Of a stretch of 64,000 bases of DNA, positions 1-12,176 are shown in pieces. Numbering within the stretch: position 1 is the stretch's first letter; each line of letters opens with the position of its first letter. A program made the position numbers and the translations under genes. A model generated the notes under the pieces. It was not told where the DNA came from and made no database searches. It saw only the letters and a list, made by a program, of their open reading frames with translations. The stretch covers positions 496,001-560,000 of the forward strand of contig NC_089544.1 in assembly GCF_040115645.1 (NCBI RefSeq), written 5' to 3'. Source of the DNA: Euwallacea fornicatus (taxonomy: Eukaryota; Arthropoda; Insecta; Coleoptera; Curculionidae).

Positions 1-857
1 TTTCAGAATGAAACCTGCGAACGTAAAAAGCACAAGCTTTATAAAAGAGAAGTGAAAACCCAAAACTCGACGTACACATCGAAAGATTTAATCAACTTCT
101 AGCAAATTGATGGAAACTGCTGCTGTAGCTAAACTCGGTTCAGCTGTTTCATGCTAATTTTATTTGCGTGGAGTTCGTAATAGTGACAATACGGTGATAA
201 AGACCAGCAATGGAGAAATTGGCAACGGACTTATTTGTGTATATAATATAATTGCGATCTGCAGCTAATTCCGCCTCTCGTACTCCTTAATTGCTACTCG
301 TAGGGGCAGTTAACAAAACGAAAATAAATTATAAAATCACATAGGGCGTGCATAGGTACTCGCAAAAGCTGTTACCAACCAAGTGTTCTCCATCCCTCAG
401 GGGCGCTTAAATAATCAAAATTCTCTTACACATAGAACCCATTTTCGTATTTTACTTTCACAAGTCAGCAAAAAGTATATTTCTTCTAAATGCCGCTAAA
501 TATGGTTACGTATTTGAAATGCTTGAAAAAGCTCCTTTCAACGAAATAAATTAATCTCAAAAGGAGTTAACGAGAAATTTATATGCGGCGGTTTAATTTT
601 ATCAACAAGAGCAAAAAATCGTGTGTACGGCCGCCCATGGCTACTGCCACCCGTAGCACTACGTGTTTCCATTAATAAAATAAAAATATCACCCGCATAT
701 AAATTTTTTCATAAAAATTGGTCGCGCGATTACGGACCTTCGTTATTTCGGTGGAAACCATTCTTTCAAACTTTTCAGTCGTAGAAGTTGAGTGCCGAGA
801 AAGCTCGATTAAGGTTGCAATGTCAGAGGCATGTCCTGGATAAATTATCCTGTAATC
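1..857. other. Intergenic DNA, no gene recognised
   Basis: AT-rich sequence with short, unrelated open frames on both strands. I see no conserved domain, splice structure, RNA gene or repeat here. It leads directly into the 26-bp minisatellite. Confidence 0.5.
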
Positions 858-1071
858 TGTCATCAATGTCATCGTCTGTCACCTGTCATCAATGTCATCG
901 TCTGTCACCTGTCATCAATGTCATCGTCTGTCACCTGTCATCAATGTCATCGTCTGTCACCTGTCATCAATGTCATCGTCTGTCACCTGTCATCAATGTC
1001 ATCGTCTGTCACCTGTCATCAATGCCGTCAGTTGTCATCAAAGTCATCATCTGTCATCTATTATCAATGTC
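858..1071. repeat. 26-bp minisatellite
   Basis: Tandem array with unit TGTCATCAATGTCATCGTCT followed by GTCACC (26 bp). Six copies in perfect register start at 858, 884, 910, 936, 962 and 988. Further degraded copies (TGTCATCAATGCCGTCAG and relatives) run to about 1071. The unit is itself built from a diverged TGTCATCR-like 8-9-mer, so it probably grew from a shorter repeat. Because 26 is not a multiple of three and the unit has no stop in any forward frame, all three frames stay open. The cysteine/histidine-rich open frames here are artefacts of the repeat. Confidence 0.95.
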
Positions 1072-1994
1072 GAATCTTTAATGTAACACGCAGCGTGATC
1101 GAGTTGCGTCAATTTTGCAATTTGCCAGAGTTCACTTATACTTTCTAACTGTATGTGCAGCATGTCATCTTTTCGATGCGTTTCAGTAGTACAGTTTTCT
1201 TGGAAGCATGCATGTGGATGGAAAAAATTACTTATGGAAGTTTACAGCTAGATGGCCGTGACCTTATACAGAGTGTTCTACTACAAAAATGGAAATTTCA
1301 CGTCGTTGCTCTTTCAACTCTTGGACTAATTACAACAATTAAGCAGTTCAAACTATACTTAATTTATTGACAGCAGCGCCGCCGCAACATTTGAATTAGT
1401 CTGAATTGTTTCAGCTCTAATTTACTTTGCACACAATCTGTATTTGCGACAATTTGACAATAATATCGAACAATGGAACAGTAATTCCGCTGTTCAAGAC
1501 AGATGCACTTGAGCAAATTGCTTTGTCTTGCTTCTACGGGAGGAAGATTTATGTTATTTCGACTCGTGTTTGTCATAATACAACCTGAAACTTGATATGG
1601 AGCTGTAAGTAATGTCGCATCGCGTACAATGTATGCTACAAATGTCATTTATAGCATAAATCGAAGAAGATTTATGTGTGCATTTACAAAGGTCCGTGTC
1701 TTTCTACGGAAGTGTGTTACTATACTCGTATAACGTCTTTCGAGGTACGGGGCAGCAATTTATTCACCGGGACCCACTGTGAACATGGGGGACCAACGGT
1801 GAGGCGAAATAAATGATGGAGCGAAGAGGCCGACCCCCAGACCATTTTTAAACTTTTGAATGGTGCACCTGAAGACCGTCAAATGTGTTATGTTCCGTAT
1901 CCGAAACGAATCACCACTCGTGGTACAATCGACCAAAAATCTGTGAATATTAAGCGGGTTTCCCGAAAACGTCACGTCGATACTTGCCAATACA
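1072..1994. other. Intergenic DNA, no gene recognised
   Basis: Short open frames on both strands (for example minus 1364-1648 and 1760-1990) resemble no family I know and have no splice or domain support. Confidence 0.45.
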
Positions 1995-3255
1995 TACAGA
2001 TGCTCACGAAATTAACCATGCAAGCATAAATGTGTGTTTCATATAATTATTTATTTGAATAAGCTTAAAGAGAACAATTAACGTCAAAAATTCAATACTT
2101 AGTGACACCCCCCTTCGATTAGACCCTTCAGGCGACGCGACATCGATTCTATCGACTTTCCAGCCACGTCCGAAGGAACGTTTTTCCACGCGTTAAAAGT
2201 GACTTTTCTTCATTCTTCTAAATTGCTGCAATTTTGCACTTCGCTTTTTGAAATTTCCCACAAATTCTCAATGGGGTTCAGATCTGGCGACCGAGCTACT
2301 TAATACATCGCGTATTAACCGAAACTTTACAATGCCTGCGGTGTGGGCTCGATCGTTGTCCCGTTGGAAATGAAACACTTTCCGTATGTTCAACTTCTCT
2401 GCCGCTGGTCGCAAATTGACTCTTAAAATATGAAGGTGGACATTTTCATCCACTATTCCCTTAATTTGATGTGCGTTGCCGGTACCGTTAGCTCCCATAT
2501 CACCCCATAACATTAACGATCCACCTCCGTGTTTTACTGTTTTCTTTATATTGCTGTCCCGCAGTTGGGTGCATTCGGCGTCCTCCGTACCGTTCGTCTT
2601 CCATCTTATCCAAACAAGTTTATTTTTGTTTTTTTATGTGAAAATGAGATTATTTCAAAACTCCACAAGGTTTTCTACATATTTTTTTGCGAAATTGAGG
2701 TATTTTCGTTTATTTATTTTTGATACAAAGGGTTTCTTCCGCGGTATTCTGCCATTGAAACCGCTTTTTCCGAAGACCCTTCTTGCTGTGTCAGTACACG
2801 CGGGTTTGCCGATTCTCCGGGACACTTCTTTCGTTGAGTTAAGGACACTTTCCTTCAGATCAACCTTCAGTTCTCGTAAAATCAATCGTCCGTCCTTTTC
2901 GGAGAGTACGTTTTTTCGCCCCCGTCTAGGCTTGTCTTGCACCAATCCTGAATAACGATATTCGTTAATTATCCGCTGTACTATCGAATGTGCCCTTTCC
3001 GTCATGTCACCAATTTCTCGCGTAGTTTTTCCGGTGCAACGAGGCTTTATTATTAATTGGCGCGTCACGATGTCGGTTTGCACCCTTTCATTTGCCGTTT
3101 CTAACACATTCATGAAATGAATGAAACTGTTAAATTATTTTAAAATTGACTTATCAATCTCGAAGGCATTTGCGAAAAATATTGTTATGAAAAATATTTA
3201 CAGCCAAAATAAAAATAAATATAATGCCACGTAGGGTTAATTTTGTGCTTACATT
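1995..3255 (-). mobile_element. Decayed Tc1-like transposon (copy 1)
   Basis: Minus-strand Tc1-type transposase remnant of about full length (3113 down to about 2100). The N-terminal half is still open (2655-3113): a paired-like helix-turn-helix (GKTTREIGDMTERAHSIVQR), a second HTH region and the RIPRKKPFVSK segment typical just before the catalytic core. The core continues in other frames: MLWGDMGANGTGN, then FHFQRDNDRAHTA carrying the second Asp, then SPDLNPIENLWE carrying the Glu near 2270-2300, and a C-terminal SMSRRLKGLIEGGCH-like end near 2105-2140. The first catalytic Asp region (around 2620) is destroyed by stops and frameshifts. Imperfect terminal inverted repeats are visible: CACGAAATTAACCATGC near 2005 and, inverted, CACAAAATTAACCCTACG near 3230-3247. 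Inactive. Outer ends are estimates. Confidence 0.85.
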
Positions 3256-4233
3256 TATCGCTTATTGTCGGTCGTTATTTATTATTATTGAATGGGGCGT
3301 ATTTGTGTTATTTTTTTCCGTATTATACAATCTATACTTATGTTTGCAATCAATACATCAGCCGATGAAAAATTAAAAATTATAGAAATACCGGCTTCTG
3401 ACCATTTTGCTAATTTTGCGCCCTACGTCCGATCAAATTCGTGAGCAACTGCGCATAGGCCGCACGCGAGTCGATGAGTCACAGGTCCGTACATACGTAG
3501 GAGCTTGTTGTCGAAATGAATTAATGAGGCTCGAAGGTGTTGAAATGGGCGTCGGCCCTTCTCGTAGGGCCGACGCGAGATGGTTCCCGCAAAACGGCCC
3601 CCAAGACCGTCATGAATCATCTTAAGTTCGCAAGCTCAAGCGCGGCCTCGTGCAAAAACGACCTTCCCGACCACAGCTAGACTTTATTGGTAAAAGCTAT
3701 TAATTTACGTGCTAAACAATGTAGTAGATAATTTTTTAACTACAAAATGGACTCGTGCAGAAGGCAAAAACGACTGTTGACGTCTTGTCGACCAGAACGT
3801 ATAAAGCTTTGTCGTCATTTTTTCGTTCCAGTTGCAGCTCACGTCATGCTTTGCCTCTGAAGTTGTAGCTAACGAGCGTACACGATCATTCGCTATGAAT
3901 TGTTTCTTGCCGTTTTGTTCATAATGAATATTTTTGTCAAATAATTCCGAGCAGCCGCCGTTCCATTGAAAACGTCAATGTATCAAATAATGGAAAAAAT
4001 AAAAATTATATATCGAAATCAATGGGGCAACATAATTTAAACATTCTTGGATATTGTCACGCAAAATTGGACGAACATGACCGAACGAGAACAAAAAATT
4101 TAAAAATGGGCTAAAAATAGGGTGGAATGTTGGTGATAAACAATTTGGATTTATCTCGTACCCCGTAGGCAATTCGGCTTCGACACAGTGGTCAGAAGCC
4201 TCATGAGAAATTTCAAGATGGAAATTCGGCGAT
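3256..4233. other. Spacer between Tc1 copies, no gene recognised
   Basis: No coding family recognised. The segments CGGCTTCTGACCATT near 3390 and AGTGGTCAGAAGCC near 4185 are inverted relative to each other. They could be abutting outer ends of the flanking transposons, but I cannot place exact termini. Confidence 0.35.
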
Positions 4234-6085
4234 GTGAAACTAGTGAAGAGGAAAACAATTGTTAAATGTTTTCCACGAGGAAAGAGTACGCGAGAAATCC
4301 GCACGATTGCTGGCAAAACGCGTTCCACAATTCAGAAAAATATAAATAAATTTCGATGCGAAAGGGCACTTAAGAATAACACCGGGAGAGAAAGGAGAAG
4401 ATTCCTTAATGGCGACGATGAACGTTTCATTGTGCGTCAAATTACACAGGATCCCAAACTGCCTGCAGATGTGACCTCAAGGACTGGACAGTGTCCACAG
4501 AAAGAGTCCGCAGGGTACTTAGAAAAAATAATTACAACGGACGAGTACCTCGGAAGAAACCAGACATCTCTAAACTAAATAGAATCACGTGGGACAATCA
4601 AACCTTAACCGCCTTTCCTTTTAGGAAGCCAAAACGGATGCTAAATTTCCCTAATAGTCCTTTTACTGTGGTACCTAGGATGGTGAACCCTGTGCGGGAC
4701 GATGAGTAGCAGTTCCCGAGGGAGCAAAAGAAAGCACTTCCGGACGGGTGGTAGCAGATGAAAGTATTGTATCGTTCTGCGGTAACCGTGTGAACCCTGA
4801 ATTATTGAAGGGTTCTTGATGGACCTCTACCAAGAAGTCCGCTACAGCAGCGGCAACCAGGAGCAGGTATGTTGTTCGCCCAGGCTCATTGTTTATTGAT
4901 GATGATATGCACTTGGTGTGTAACTGTGTGTCGATGGCCACAATGTGATATTATCGAACCCCTCTGCACTTGCCTGTTGGTCAGGGTGCGGGCGCCGTTC
5001 CTTCGGGTGTCGTGTCTTGTAACTTGGAGGTGTTACGTGCGGCCCGAATGACACGGATAGGTCGGGGTTGACCGACGAAGGGTAATCCCCCACCGTTTCC
5101 GTTGAGATTCTACCTGTTGGCAACAGGTGCGAGTCCGGGGAAGCCCGTGCTGATTTTAGGGGGGACACTAGCTAGTTGTCGAAGACATTATTATCACTAT
5201 GCGTAAGCGCCTGAGACCGATGTGGGGTATTAGAGCGAGGACGTCCAACGTACCTAAACAAGGGAGCCACGGTTAGAGTAGGGGGCCACACAACCCCCGG
5301 TGAGTGCGCCTTATTTCGCGCTGCCTTGCAGGACAGTTTATACTTTTCGTGTGTTACCCATACCCAGCGGGACACCGTGCTGCCGTGGATGAAAATGCTT
5401 TGTGACGACCGGAAGGGAGAGCAATTCCTGCAAGGTAACCGAACCTGACCAAGTATCAAACCTTTAAGTTCTCTCAATTTTACAATCAAGCGACTGAATT
5501 TTGCTCGGTAATACACTAACGAACCACTGGATTTTTGTAACCAAGTTGTTTTTCCTGGCGAATCCGAAATGAACTTTTTTGGATCGGATGGAAAACAAAT
5601 TGTATGGAAAAAAACCGAATACATAACTGAAAATGAAAAACACAGTTTCGACTGTTAAGCACGGTGGACAATCTGTGATGTTATGGGGATCCGTGTTGGC
5701 CGGCAGTATCGGAAAATTGCACTTCATCGACGGAATAATAAACAGACATGTTTATATAAATATATTAAAGGAAAATTCGAGAGCCTCAGTTGAAAAAACA
5801 GACAGGCCGGGGGTTTGTTATTTTCAGCAAGATAACGACCCGAAACGTACGGCGTTGACGGTTCGCGTGTCACGTGCCGAAGTTGCCGAGAGCTCCTCCG
5901 CAGAGTCCCGACATGAACCTCATCGAAAATCCACGGCATCTGTTAAAAACTGAAGTCCAAAATGAAAACCCCAGAAATAAGGGAATATGACCAGATTACA
6001 CACTTAAGTTAATCCGATCAACGCCACGACGACTTCGGACCGTTACAGACTCCCAGGGAAACTCCGCACAATGTCGAAGTTGAAC
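4234..6085 (+). mobile_element. Tc1-like transposon (copy 2), interrupted by a nested insertion
   Basis: Plus-strand Tc1-type transposase remnant split by an insertion at 4588-5483. The left part has the HTH (RGKSTREIRTIAGKTRSTIQ) and, after a frameshift near 4490, NNYNGRVPRKKPDISKLNRI. The right part resumes with KRLNFAR, then PLDFCNQVVFPGESEMNFFG, then in another frame TVKHGGQSVMLWG and CYFQQDNDPKRTA (second Asp), then SPDMNLIENPRHLLK (Glu position) and KLIRSTPRRLRTV near the C-terminus. The usual first catalytic Asp (FSDES) reads PGES here, so it is lost. Several frameshifts and stops add to this. Inactive. Confidence 0.85.
4588..5483. mobile_element. Nested insertion in Tc1 copy 2, family unknown
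   Basis: The transposase reading breaks after KLNRI at 4586 and resumes with KRLNFAR at about 5488, in the order expected for an uninterrupted Tc1 protein. The pentamer AATCA is present on both sides (4583-4587 and 5484-5488) and occurs once in the inferred empty site, so it looks like a 5-bp target duplication. The 896-bp insert is more GC-rich than its host and carries no recognisable protein. It includes a perfect short hairpin (ACCTGTTG-G-CAACAGGT, 5112-5128). I see no terminal inverted repeat and no TG...CA ends, so neither a DNA transposon nor a solo LTR is supported. A truncated non-LTR fragment remains possible. Confidence 0.6.
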
Positions 6086-7498
6086 TTTATATTTCTTTTT
6101 AACTAAATTGTGCGTTCATTAATACGGCGACGTTCGATTTTGTGTCACAACGTGACGATTCGATGTGTTATTTCTTCATTCCGAAAAATGGTCAGACATT
6201 TTGTTACCCTTTGTGATTTAAAATATGATATAAATCAACGTTGATAATGAAAACTCCTAAATTCGTTCATCTTAGAGGGTTATTTGAGGAATCAGTGTAC
6301 CGTTTTAACGTATGTACGTACGCTCAGTTTTGTGAAAAACCGTAAGTATTCTTTTAATTGCTTTCCATTGCGCAGGCCCGTTTTCCCGACGAAACGTACG
6401 CGTTCCTGGGCGATCACTTGTTTTTTCTCGTTAGGATTTCAACCAATCGACTCGCTAAACTCTCATAATATCCTGCGGATTAGGTCTACTTATCAATACT
6501 TAAAATTCATGAATAGATTACGTAAACATCAGCTTATTTACCGTTGTTAAACTTGTTAACAAGATTTCCCATTAATCATTACACTATCACTGCTTATCGG
6601 GAATGGCCAGCTTAGTGCCATGACGGTCCCCATGCTGTGTTCCTGTCGCTGCCATGTAAATACACCTACATGTGTGTTACTGTTATTACATTGGGGGAAT
6701 CACGCATTATTCAGTTCGTAAAAAGGAGTTTTCAAGCGAAACGGCCCGTTCTGTGCGTATTTTTGTGCGTGATATTTCACTGTTCACCCCACTAAATAAA
6801 ATAAGGAGTCGTCGTGTCATTGAGTCAGCAATTTATTATACAAATGGCCATACAAACGTAACGACCTCTACGCGGCGTTTCTGCTCTTTTAGCAAAATGA
6901 AGCTTTTTTACCGCCCAAGAAACATCTTGCTTTGAAACGTGACATTATTTATGAAATTTAGTGGGCGCGTGTATGTAACGCCTCAAGACAAAAGACAGAA
7001 ACAATCAATCAGAATTTCAGGACCGATACGAGGGTTTTTGCGTTAAGGAAATATTGTGTTACGACAGACATATCTAACGCACCCATTACAATCAATCAAT
7101 AAGATAAGCTGCGAACGACACGTCATGGCACCTTTTGGTACACCTAATGGCCTTTAGGCCTATTGCAGACGGAGGGGGGGGGGGGGGTGCGCTCGGAATT
7201 ACCGAAGTGGGATTCGGAATTGATGCCTGATGATGCGACGTTTTTGTATTAGGATATATCACGTCTAATGCGCCCCGTTCCTACGGCTATGCGTAGCGCC
7301 CTTTTTCAGATTCACTACGCCGATGACAAATGGATTTGGATATCATGGCTCCTACAAATATTGAGGTAACTGGTCATCGCCATAGGACACAAAAGCGCAG
7401 GAAAAAATGTTTAGACCCCTGATAAACCGTCCAGTGGTCCGACATATTGAAAATTTCAAAATGTCTTGTTAATCTTAATTTTCAATGTGCGTGCACGC
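6086..7498. other. Intergenic DNA with a G homopolymer
   Basis: No gene recognised. A run of 14 G lies at 7174-7187. Open frames at 6284-6550 and 6672-6935 have no recognisable domains. Confidence 0.4.
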
Positions 7499-7697
7499 AT
7501 TTTTTATTTTTAATTTTTAATTTATATTTTTTTATTTTTTTATTTTTTTATTTTTTTATTTTTTTATTTTTTTATTATTTTTTCTTTTATTTTTTTATTA
7601 TTTTTTTATTTTTTTATTTTTTTATTTTTTTATTATTTTTTCTTTTATTTTTTTATTATTTTTTTACTTTTTTATTTTTTTTATTTTTTATTTATTA
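7499..7697. repeat. T-rich low-complexity tract
   Basis: About 200 bases of (TTTTTTATT)n-like sequence, nearly free of G and C, followed by an A9 run. It creates an artefactual phenylalanine-rich open frame. It may be an expanded poly(T)/poly(A) tail, but no attached retroelement body is recognisable. Confidence 0.9.
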
Positions 7698-9040
7698 AAA
7701 AAAAATTTATAGAGGGCGCGAACGAATTCCTGTTTTTTCGCAAGTACTTAGTGAAGAATCTATTTATCCAGGTACCTATAGGTCTCCCAAGCAAAAATCT
7801 ATTCTTGCATGCCCTCGTTCGCTTCCAATTATTTCCGAACGTAAGTAGCGATCAGTAAGCTACAGGGCCATCCGCATTTTCGTGCGGTCGTCTGCATTTC
7901 TTCGCAATTTGTCTCGTCCATATATCACGGCGCATATGGACGCCTGCCGCTCCGGACGACCGAGGCCCAAGAAGACCCGGGGATAGGGGAGTTAATGCGG
8001 TTTTAATTTTGACCATTCGGCAACATTTCGAACCACTGTGATCTCAATGCGTGTTTATCTCTGACCCATTTTTTGCGAGATCTACCGTGATCACTGTTCT
8101 CTTCAACGTTTACATGTGAACCGGCCTGTTTGTTCGAGGACGGTTATACTTTAACGCTGCAATTTTTCACTGAAACGCGGTAATCGCTGCACCATCGTAA
8201 ATAGTCCGATAGTAATCGCCCTTTAGTTGATGGTACGCCCATAGATGTTTGTTAACGCCCATGGTGTTTGCGGCGAAGAAATGGCGCTGTTGCGTTCCGG
8301 CTCCCGTCTCCGGTGCACTCCCATGTAACCACGTGATCTCTAGTCGACACATTCTTTATTCCATTCTATTCAGTTTTAATTCGATTATCATTCTTGATTC
8401 TCCTCGTTTTCGTTGTTAGTGGCTGAAGTGCGTCGGTACCAGCAGGATTAACCACGGTTCGAGTGTCTTGAGTTCTTCTCGCGTTCAAACAGACTCCACG
8501 CCACTGAACTGGTGTCACAGGCGGGTTATATCAAACATTTTCGTGAGCGATCGCCCAGCAGGAGAAATAAAATTGACACTGAAAGCATCGGAATATGTGG
8601 GTCAGGGTCACGTTTTGCATCCCCTTCTCCCCTGAACCTCTTCCAGGGGAACTCGATATAGGTCCGTCGATATCGGCTGCCAGAGCTTTTGGTGTCGAGT
8701 GACGAGCGTGGAAAAAAATCGGATTTAAACCAATAGATTGGTACTGAAACGATGGGCTTAATGGGTGCCGCCATCATATAGTTTTCGTTCGTTTTACGGT
8801 GATTTTGGATAAAATGGATATATTGCGTTAAAATCAAGCCGCGTCGGCTCTACGTCTTATGTGCACGTGCTGCGATGATATAGCAACGTTTGCATAAGAA
8901 GAAAACGTGGTTCCGTAATACTCACACTTCCATCAATCACGGCATGCATCACCTCCATATTTCTTTGTTCAGCCAGCAAGCTTGCTCTATTTTCCGTTAA
9001 ACTGACCATTGTACTCCAACCAGTTAGGCTAATGATTTAA
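7698..9040. other. Intergenic DNA, no gene recognised
   Basis: Unassigned sequence with normal CpG content. Minus-strand open frames at 8167-8352 and 8526-8837 match nothing I recognise. Confidence 0.4.
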
Positions 9041-9210
9041 GTGATCCGAACAAATAAATCAGTAACCTTCCGACACTTTAGGGCCTTGCATCCGAAAAAC
9101 CAGTCTGCAGGAGATATATATTATAGATACCGTCGGCTTTGATAGGAACCCATCAATAAAAGGATCTGCATAAATCTTGAAAGGCTTTATAGCTTCCAAG
9201 TATTCATTAC
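9041..9210. repeat. Interspersed repeat family R3, copy A
   Basis: Diverged copy of a sequence also found at 11276-11480 and 47258-47472. Shared landmarks in order: CAAATAAA, TTTAGGGCCTTG, ACCAGTC followed by CAGGAGA, ATATATTA, the GCCG...CTTTGATA block, CCATCAATAA, and ATAAATCTTG. Copy A is the most diverged, and I place no clear termini. Confidence 0.75.
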
Positions 9211-11275
9211 GTTTGAAATTCGACGTAAACAATATCGTTTCGTGGTATGATATAATCACGAGCAAAACCCATTAATCTGTATTATCTGTATTAATAGTTC
9301 AGTTCTCTATAGAATAGAATCAGCTTTACCAGAGCAAATAGAAAATGGCCGATATATTTTACTCGGGGAAAGCCAGAGCAACTGGAAATTAATATACAGG
9401 ATACCTCACGTAGCAATTTCCTAACGCACGATTAGAGCTTAAGCAGTTCGCTCCCGATATAAAATTATACCATAATTATGTGGCTATTTCGATCGATTTT
9501 GACGGTGATTAGGGTGATTCGCCATATTGGCCACTTGCCGTTTTCTTCAATTTTCTTGTAGCACGTAAGTGCAACATGGGCCCATACCAATAGAAGTGGT
9601 TCGAAAAGCTGCTGGTCATTTTTCCGGCCCGAAACAGTGTCACCGAGGCTCTTCAGGGTGCTCCGAACGTAAACGTCCGGTTCGCAGTCGAGAGGGCCTC
9701 TATGCAAATTCCGGCTTTCCCGTAATATCCTCAAAACGCACCACTCTTTGGGCCCTTCGGGCCGGAACCACACAATGCTTTTTCGCAAATGTCCTAATTC
9801 GCAATGGCTAGGGCACGCCGGCGGAAATTATTGCGAAAAAGCACGCATCCATTCCTTATGAAAAACGTACCGCAAAAATTGCACGGGGTTGGTAGTCACG
9901 TGGTCTTTCGCCGGGCCGGAACGCCCAAAAACTGCACGATATCTCATATTAAACCCTAGGGACATGGTGCGATGCTCTGAGCGCCACGTGCACCCTTCGC
10001 CATTAAAATCACCACAAAAATCTTGACGAACAAAACTTTTCGAGCATCGAACTCGGATAGAATGGGAAATTTTAAGGTAAAACCTAGTGTAACTTCAAGG
10101 GGAGGGGGTTGCATAGAATCCGCAAGAGGTCTGGCCCTGCCAAGACACAACCCAATTTAATACTTTTGGCTCCAGTAAAACAAACTATATGTCAAACCAG
10201 CGAAACGTAGAAAAATAAATAACACCCCGGAAGATTAAACTAGAAATTGGCCTTTCTTGCGTTAGTAATCAATCTATTTTTAAAATAAATGTTTCCTTTG
10301 CTATAACATTAATGTGCTTTCTTGGTTTTTCTTACTTTCGACGATTGCCCCAAGATATTGTTTTTACAAGATGAACGATGGCCGGTAGTTGTTATAAATT
10401 ACGCAATAGTTTAGGAATATTGCTTCCCGCGATCCTGCCGCTTTCTTTACGCCACCGTTGTGACACGAGCCGGTATTTTATACGTTGTCGACGCCGCGAC
10501 GTAGATCCGTCAGGACTGTGACAGCTCGCTAACAACTTTTTACTTCACCAGCGTTTCCAATGGGGACGGACAGTGGGAGTGTTTAGAACGCAGGAGATTC
10601 AGCAACAACAGTTAATGATCTAATAACAATTTGAATGAATCCGGAATATGAACGTCCCATGGAAGGGTCTCGACCATTTATTCTACCGTGAAACCTTGGG
10701 CGCACGACTGATAACACGAATTTATCTAGAGCACAACATTAAGGGCAGTCAGTAATTTAAACGGGTCTTAGACCTTCGGTCTAAGTTAACTATATTTTGA
10801 TGATTTTGTCGTATCAGACAGAGGGATGACGTGTCTTAAATAAACCAGTACTGTAATCGCGCTGTAACATAATCATTAGGTTTTCACGAGAAATCAAACA
10901 GGAACAACGTAAGGGGGATGGATCCATAGGCGTGACATAGGTAAGGACAAGAACACCGCTCTCTATCGAAAATACCATGGTTACGTCACGAGAACAACAA
11001 AAAGCCCCGTTTCGTCCTCGATTCTGTCCGGTGTCACCGTGACAAATAGCCAAATTTGCAATAATTTTTTTTTAATGTTTATTTGAGACTCTGAAGGATG
11101 AAAACTACGTCACTATCGATCGATCCTCCCACAGCGCATCAACGTAAACCGCTCTTAGTCTGAAGGTCGCACCTGGCCAAGTGGTTTCGAGCGCAGACCT
11201 ACGTTAAAAATTCCAAATTGGCCATAGGGTGGTCATTATCGGCCTTACTCTCACGAAAGCCACGACCATTAGAGA
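9211..11275. other. Intergenic DNA, no gene recognised
   Basis: No domain or structure recognised. Overlapping opposite-strand open frames at 9465-9811 look like chance openness in GC-richer sequence. Confidence 0.4.
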
Positions 11276-11480
11276 AAATATATTACTTCTTTCAACAAAG
11301 ATGTCATAGGAGAATGGAACAAATAAAGACTTAACCTGCCGCAGCTTTAGGGCCTTGTTTTCGAAAACCAGTCAACAGGAGAAATATATTACTCACAGTG
11401 CCGCCTTTGATAACATCCATCAATAAGGGGATCGTATAAATCTTGGAAGATTTGTGGATTCTTGCCCTAATAACGTTTTA
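11276..11480. repeat. Interspersed repeat family R3, copy B
   Basis: Closest partner is copy C at 47258-47472. The two agree through AATATATTACTTCT, GAACAAATAAAG, CCTGCCGCAGCTT, TTGTTTTCGAAAA, CAGTCAACAG, TTTGATAACATCCATCAATA, CGATCG/GATCGTATAAATCTT and TGCCCTAAT. There is no reading frame in it. A poly(T) tract follows at about 11504-11515. Confidence 0.85.
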
Positions 11481-12176
11481 GGCTTCAGAGGGTGCATGCA
11501 GGATTTTTTTTTTTTTACAACTATAAGGACAATTCGTCTCTGTGGGTTATGCGGTGCCAACGCCGTTGCACGTCATAACGCTGATGTTCGGCGGTGTTGC
11601 CGGTTGCGTGATTAATTCGGTATTTTTGTGCGATATGTAACAATGTAATTTGTGAAATTTAATAAAAATGGTAAACATACTTCGCCGACGGCATACGGCG
11701 GCAACAAGGGGCCCCTTGTTGTTTCTTCCGCGTTCCAAATTCCCCATTAAGGAAGCAACAAGCTCCTTGCCATCTTAGCTGCTCTGCGCTAATGCCCAAC
11801 ACGACCGTCACATCGAAATGAAATGGTGGAACGGGGAAGGCGTAGTGTCAAAAGGGACGAACACGTGACAAATTTGGCGACCGCGCCCTGTTTCCAGCGT
11901 TGTTGTTAACATTTTCACTATTTGCAATCGCTCACGAAAGCATTCGAACGGCATTGAGTTTTCGAGGTAAAATCCTTTATCATTCTTATGCATTATAAAA
12001 AAAAATGAGATATGCTCCATTTTGAGAAAGTATGTTAATTTTTATTAAATTAGATCAAAATTAAATTAAAAATAATTAGATAGGACCAATGTAAATTATA
12101 ATTTTTCTACGCAAATAATAAAATGTAATCCACAAAAGCCCTTTAACATAATAAAGGTAAATAGACCTTCGGAGTT
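11481..12176. other. Intergenic DNA, no gene recognised
   Basis: AT-rich flank of Tc1 copy 3, with a short poly(T) run near 11505. No coding or RNA signal recognised. Confidence 0.4.

Noticed and set aside
788..1148. Cys/His-rich open frames resembling zinc-finger proteins
   Set aside because: All three forward frames are open because of the 26-bp minisatellite; composition artefact.
3407..3625. Opposite-strand open frames of about 65-72 codons
   Set aside because: No similarity to transposase or host proteins; likely chance in a CpG-rich patch.
7447..7698. Phenylalanine-rich membrane-like open frame
   Set aside because: Produced by the T-rich low-complexity tract.
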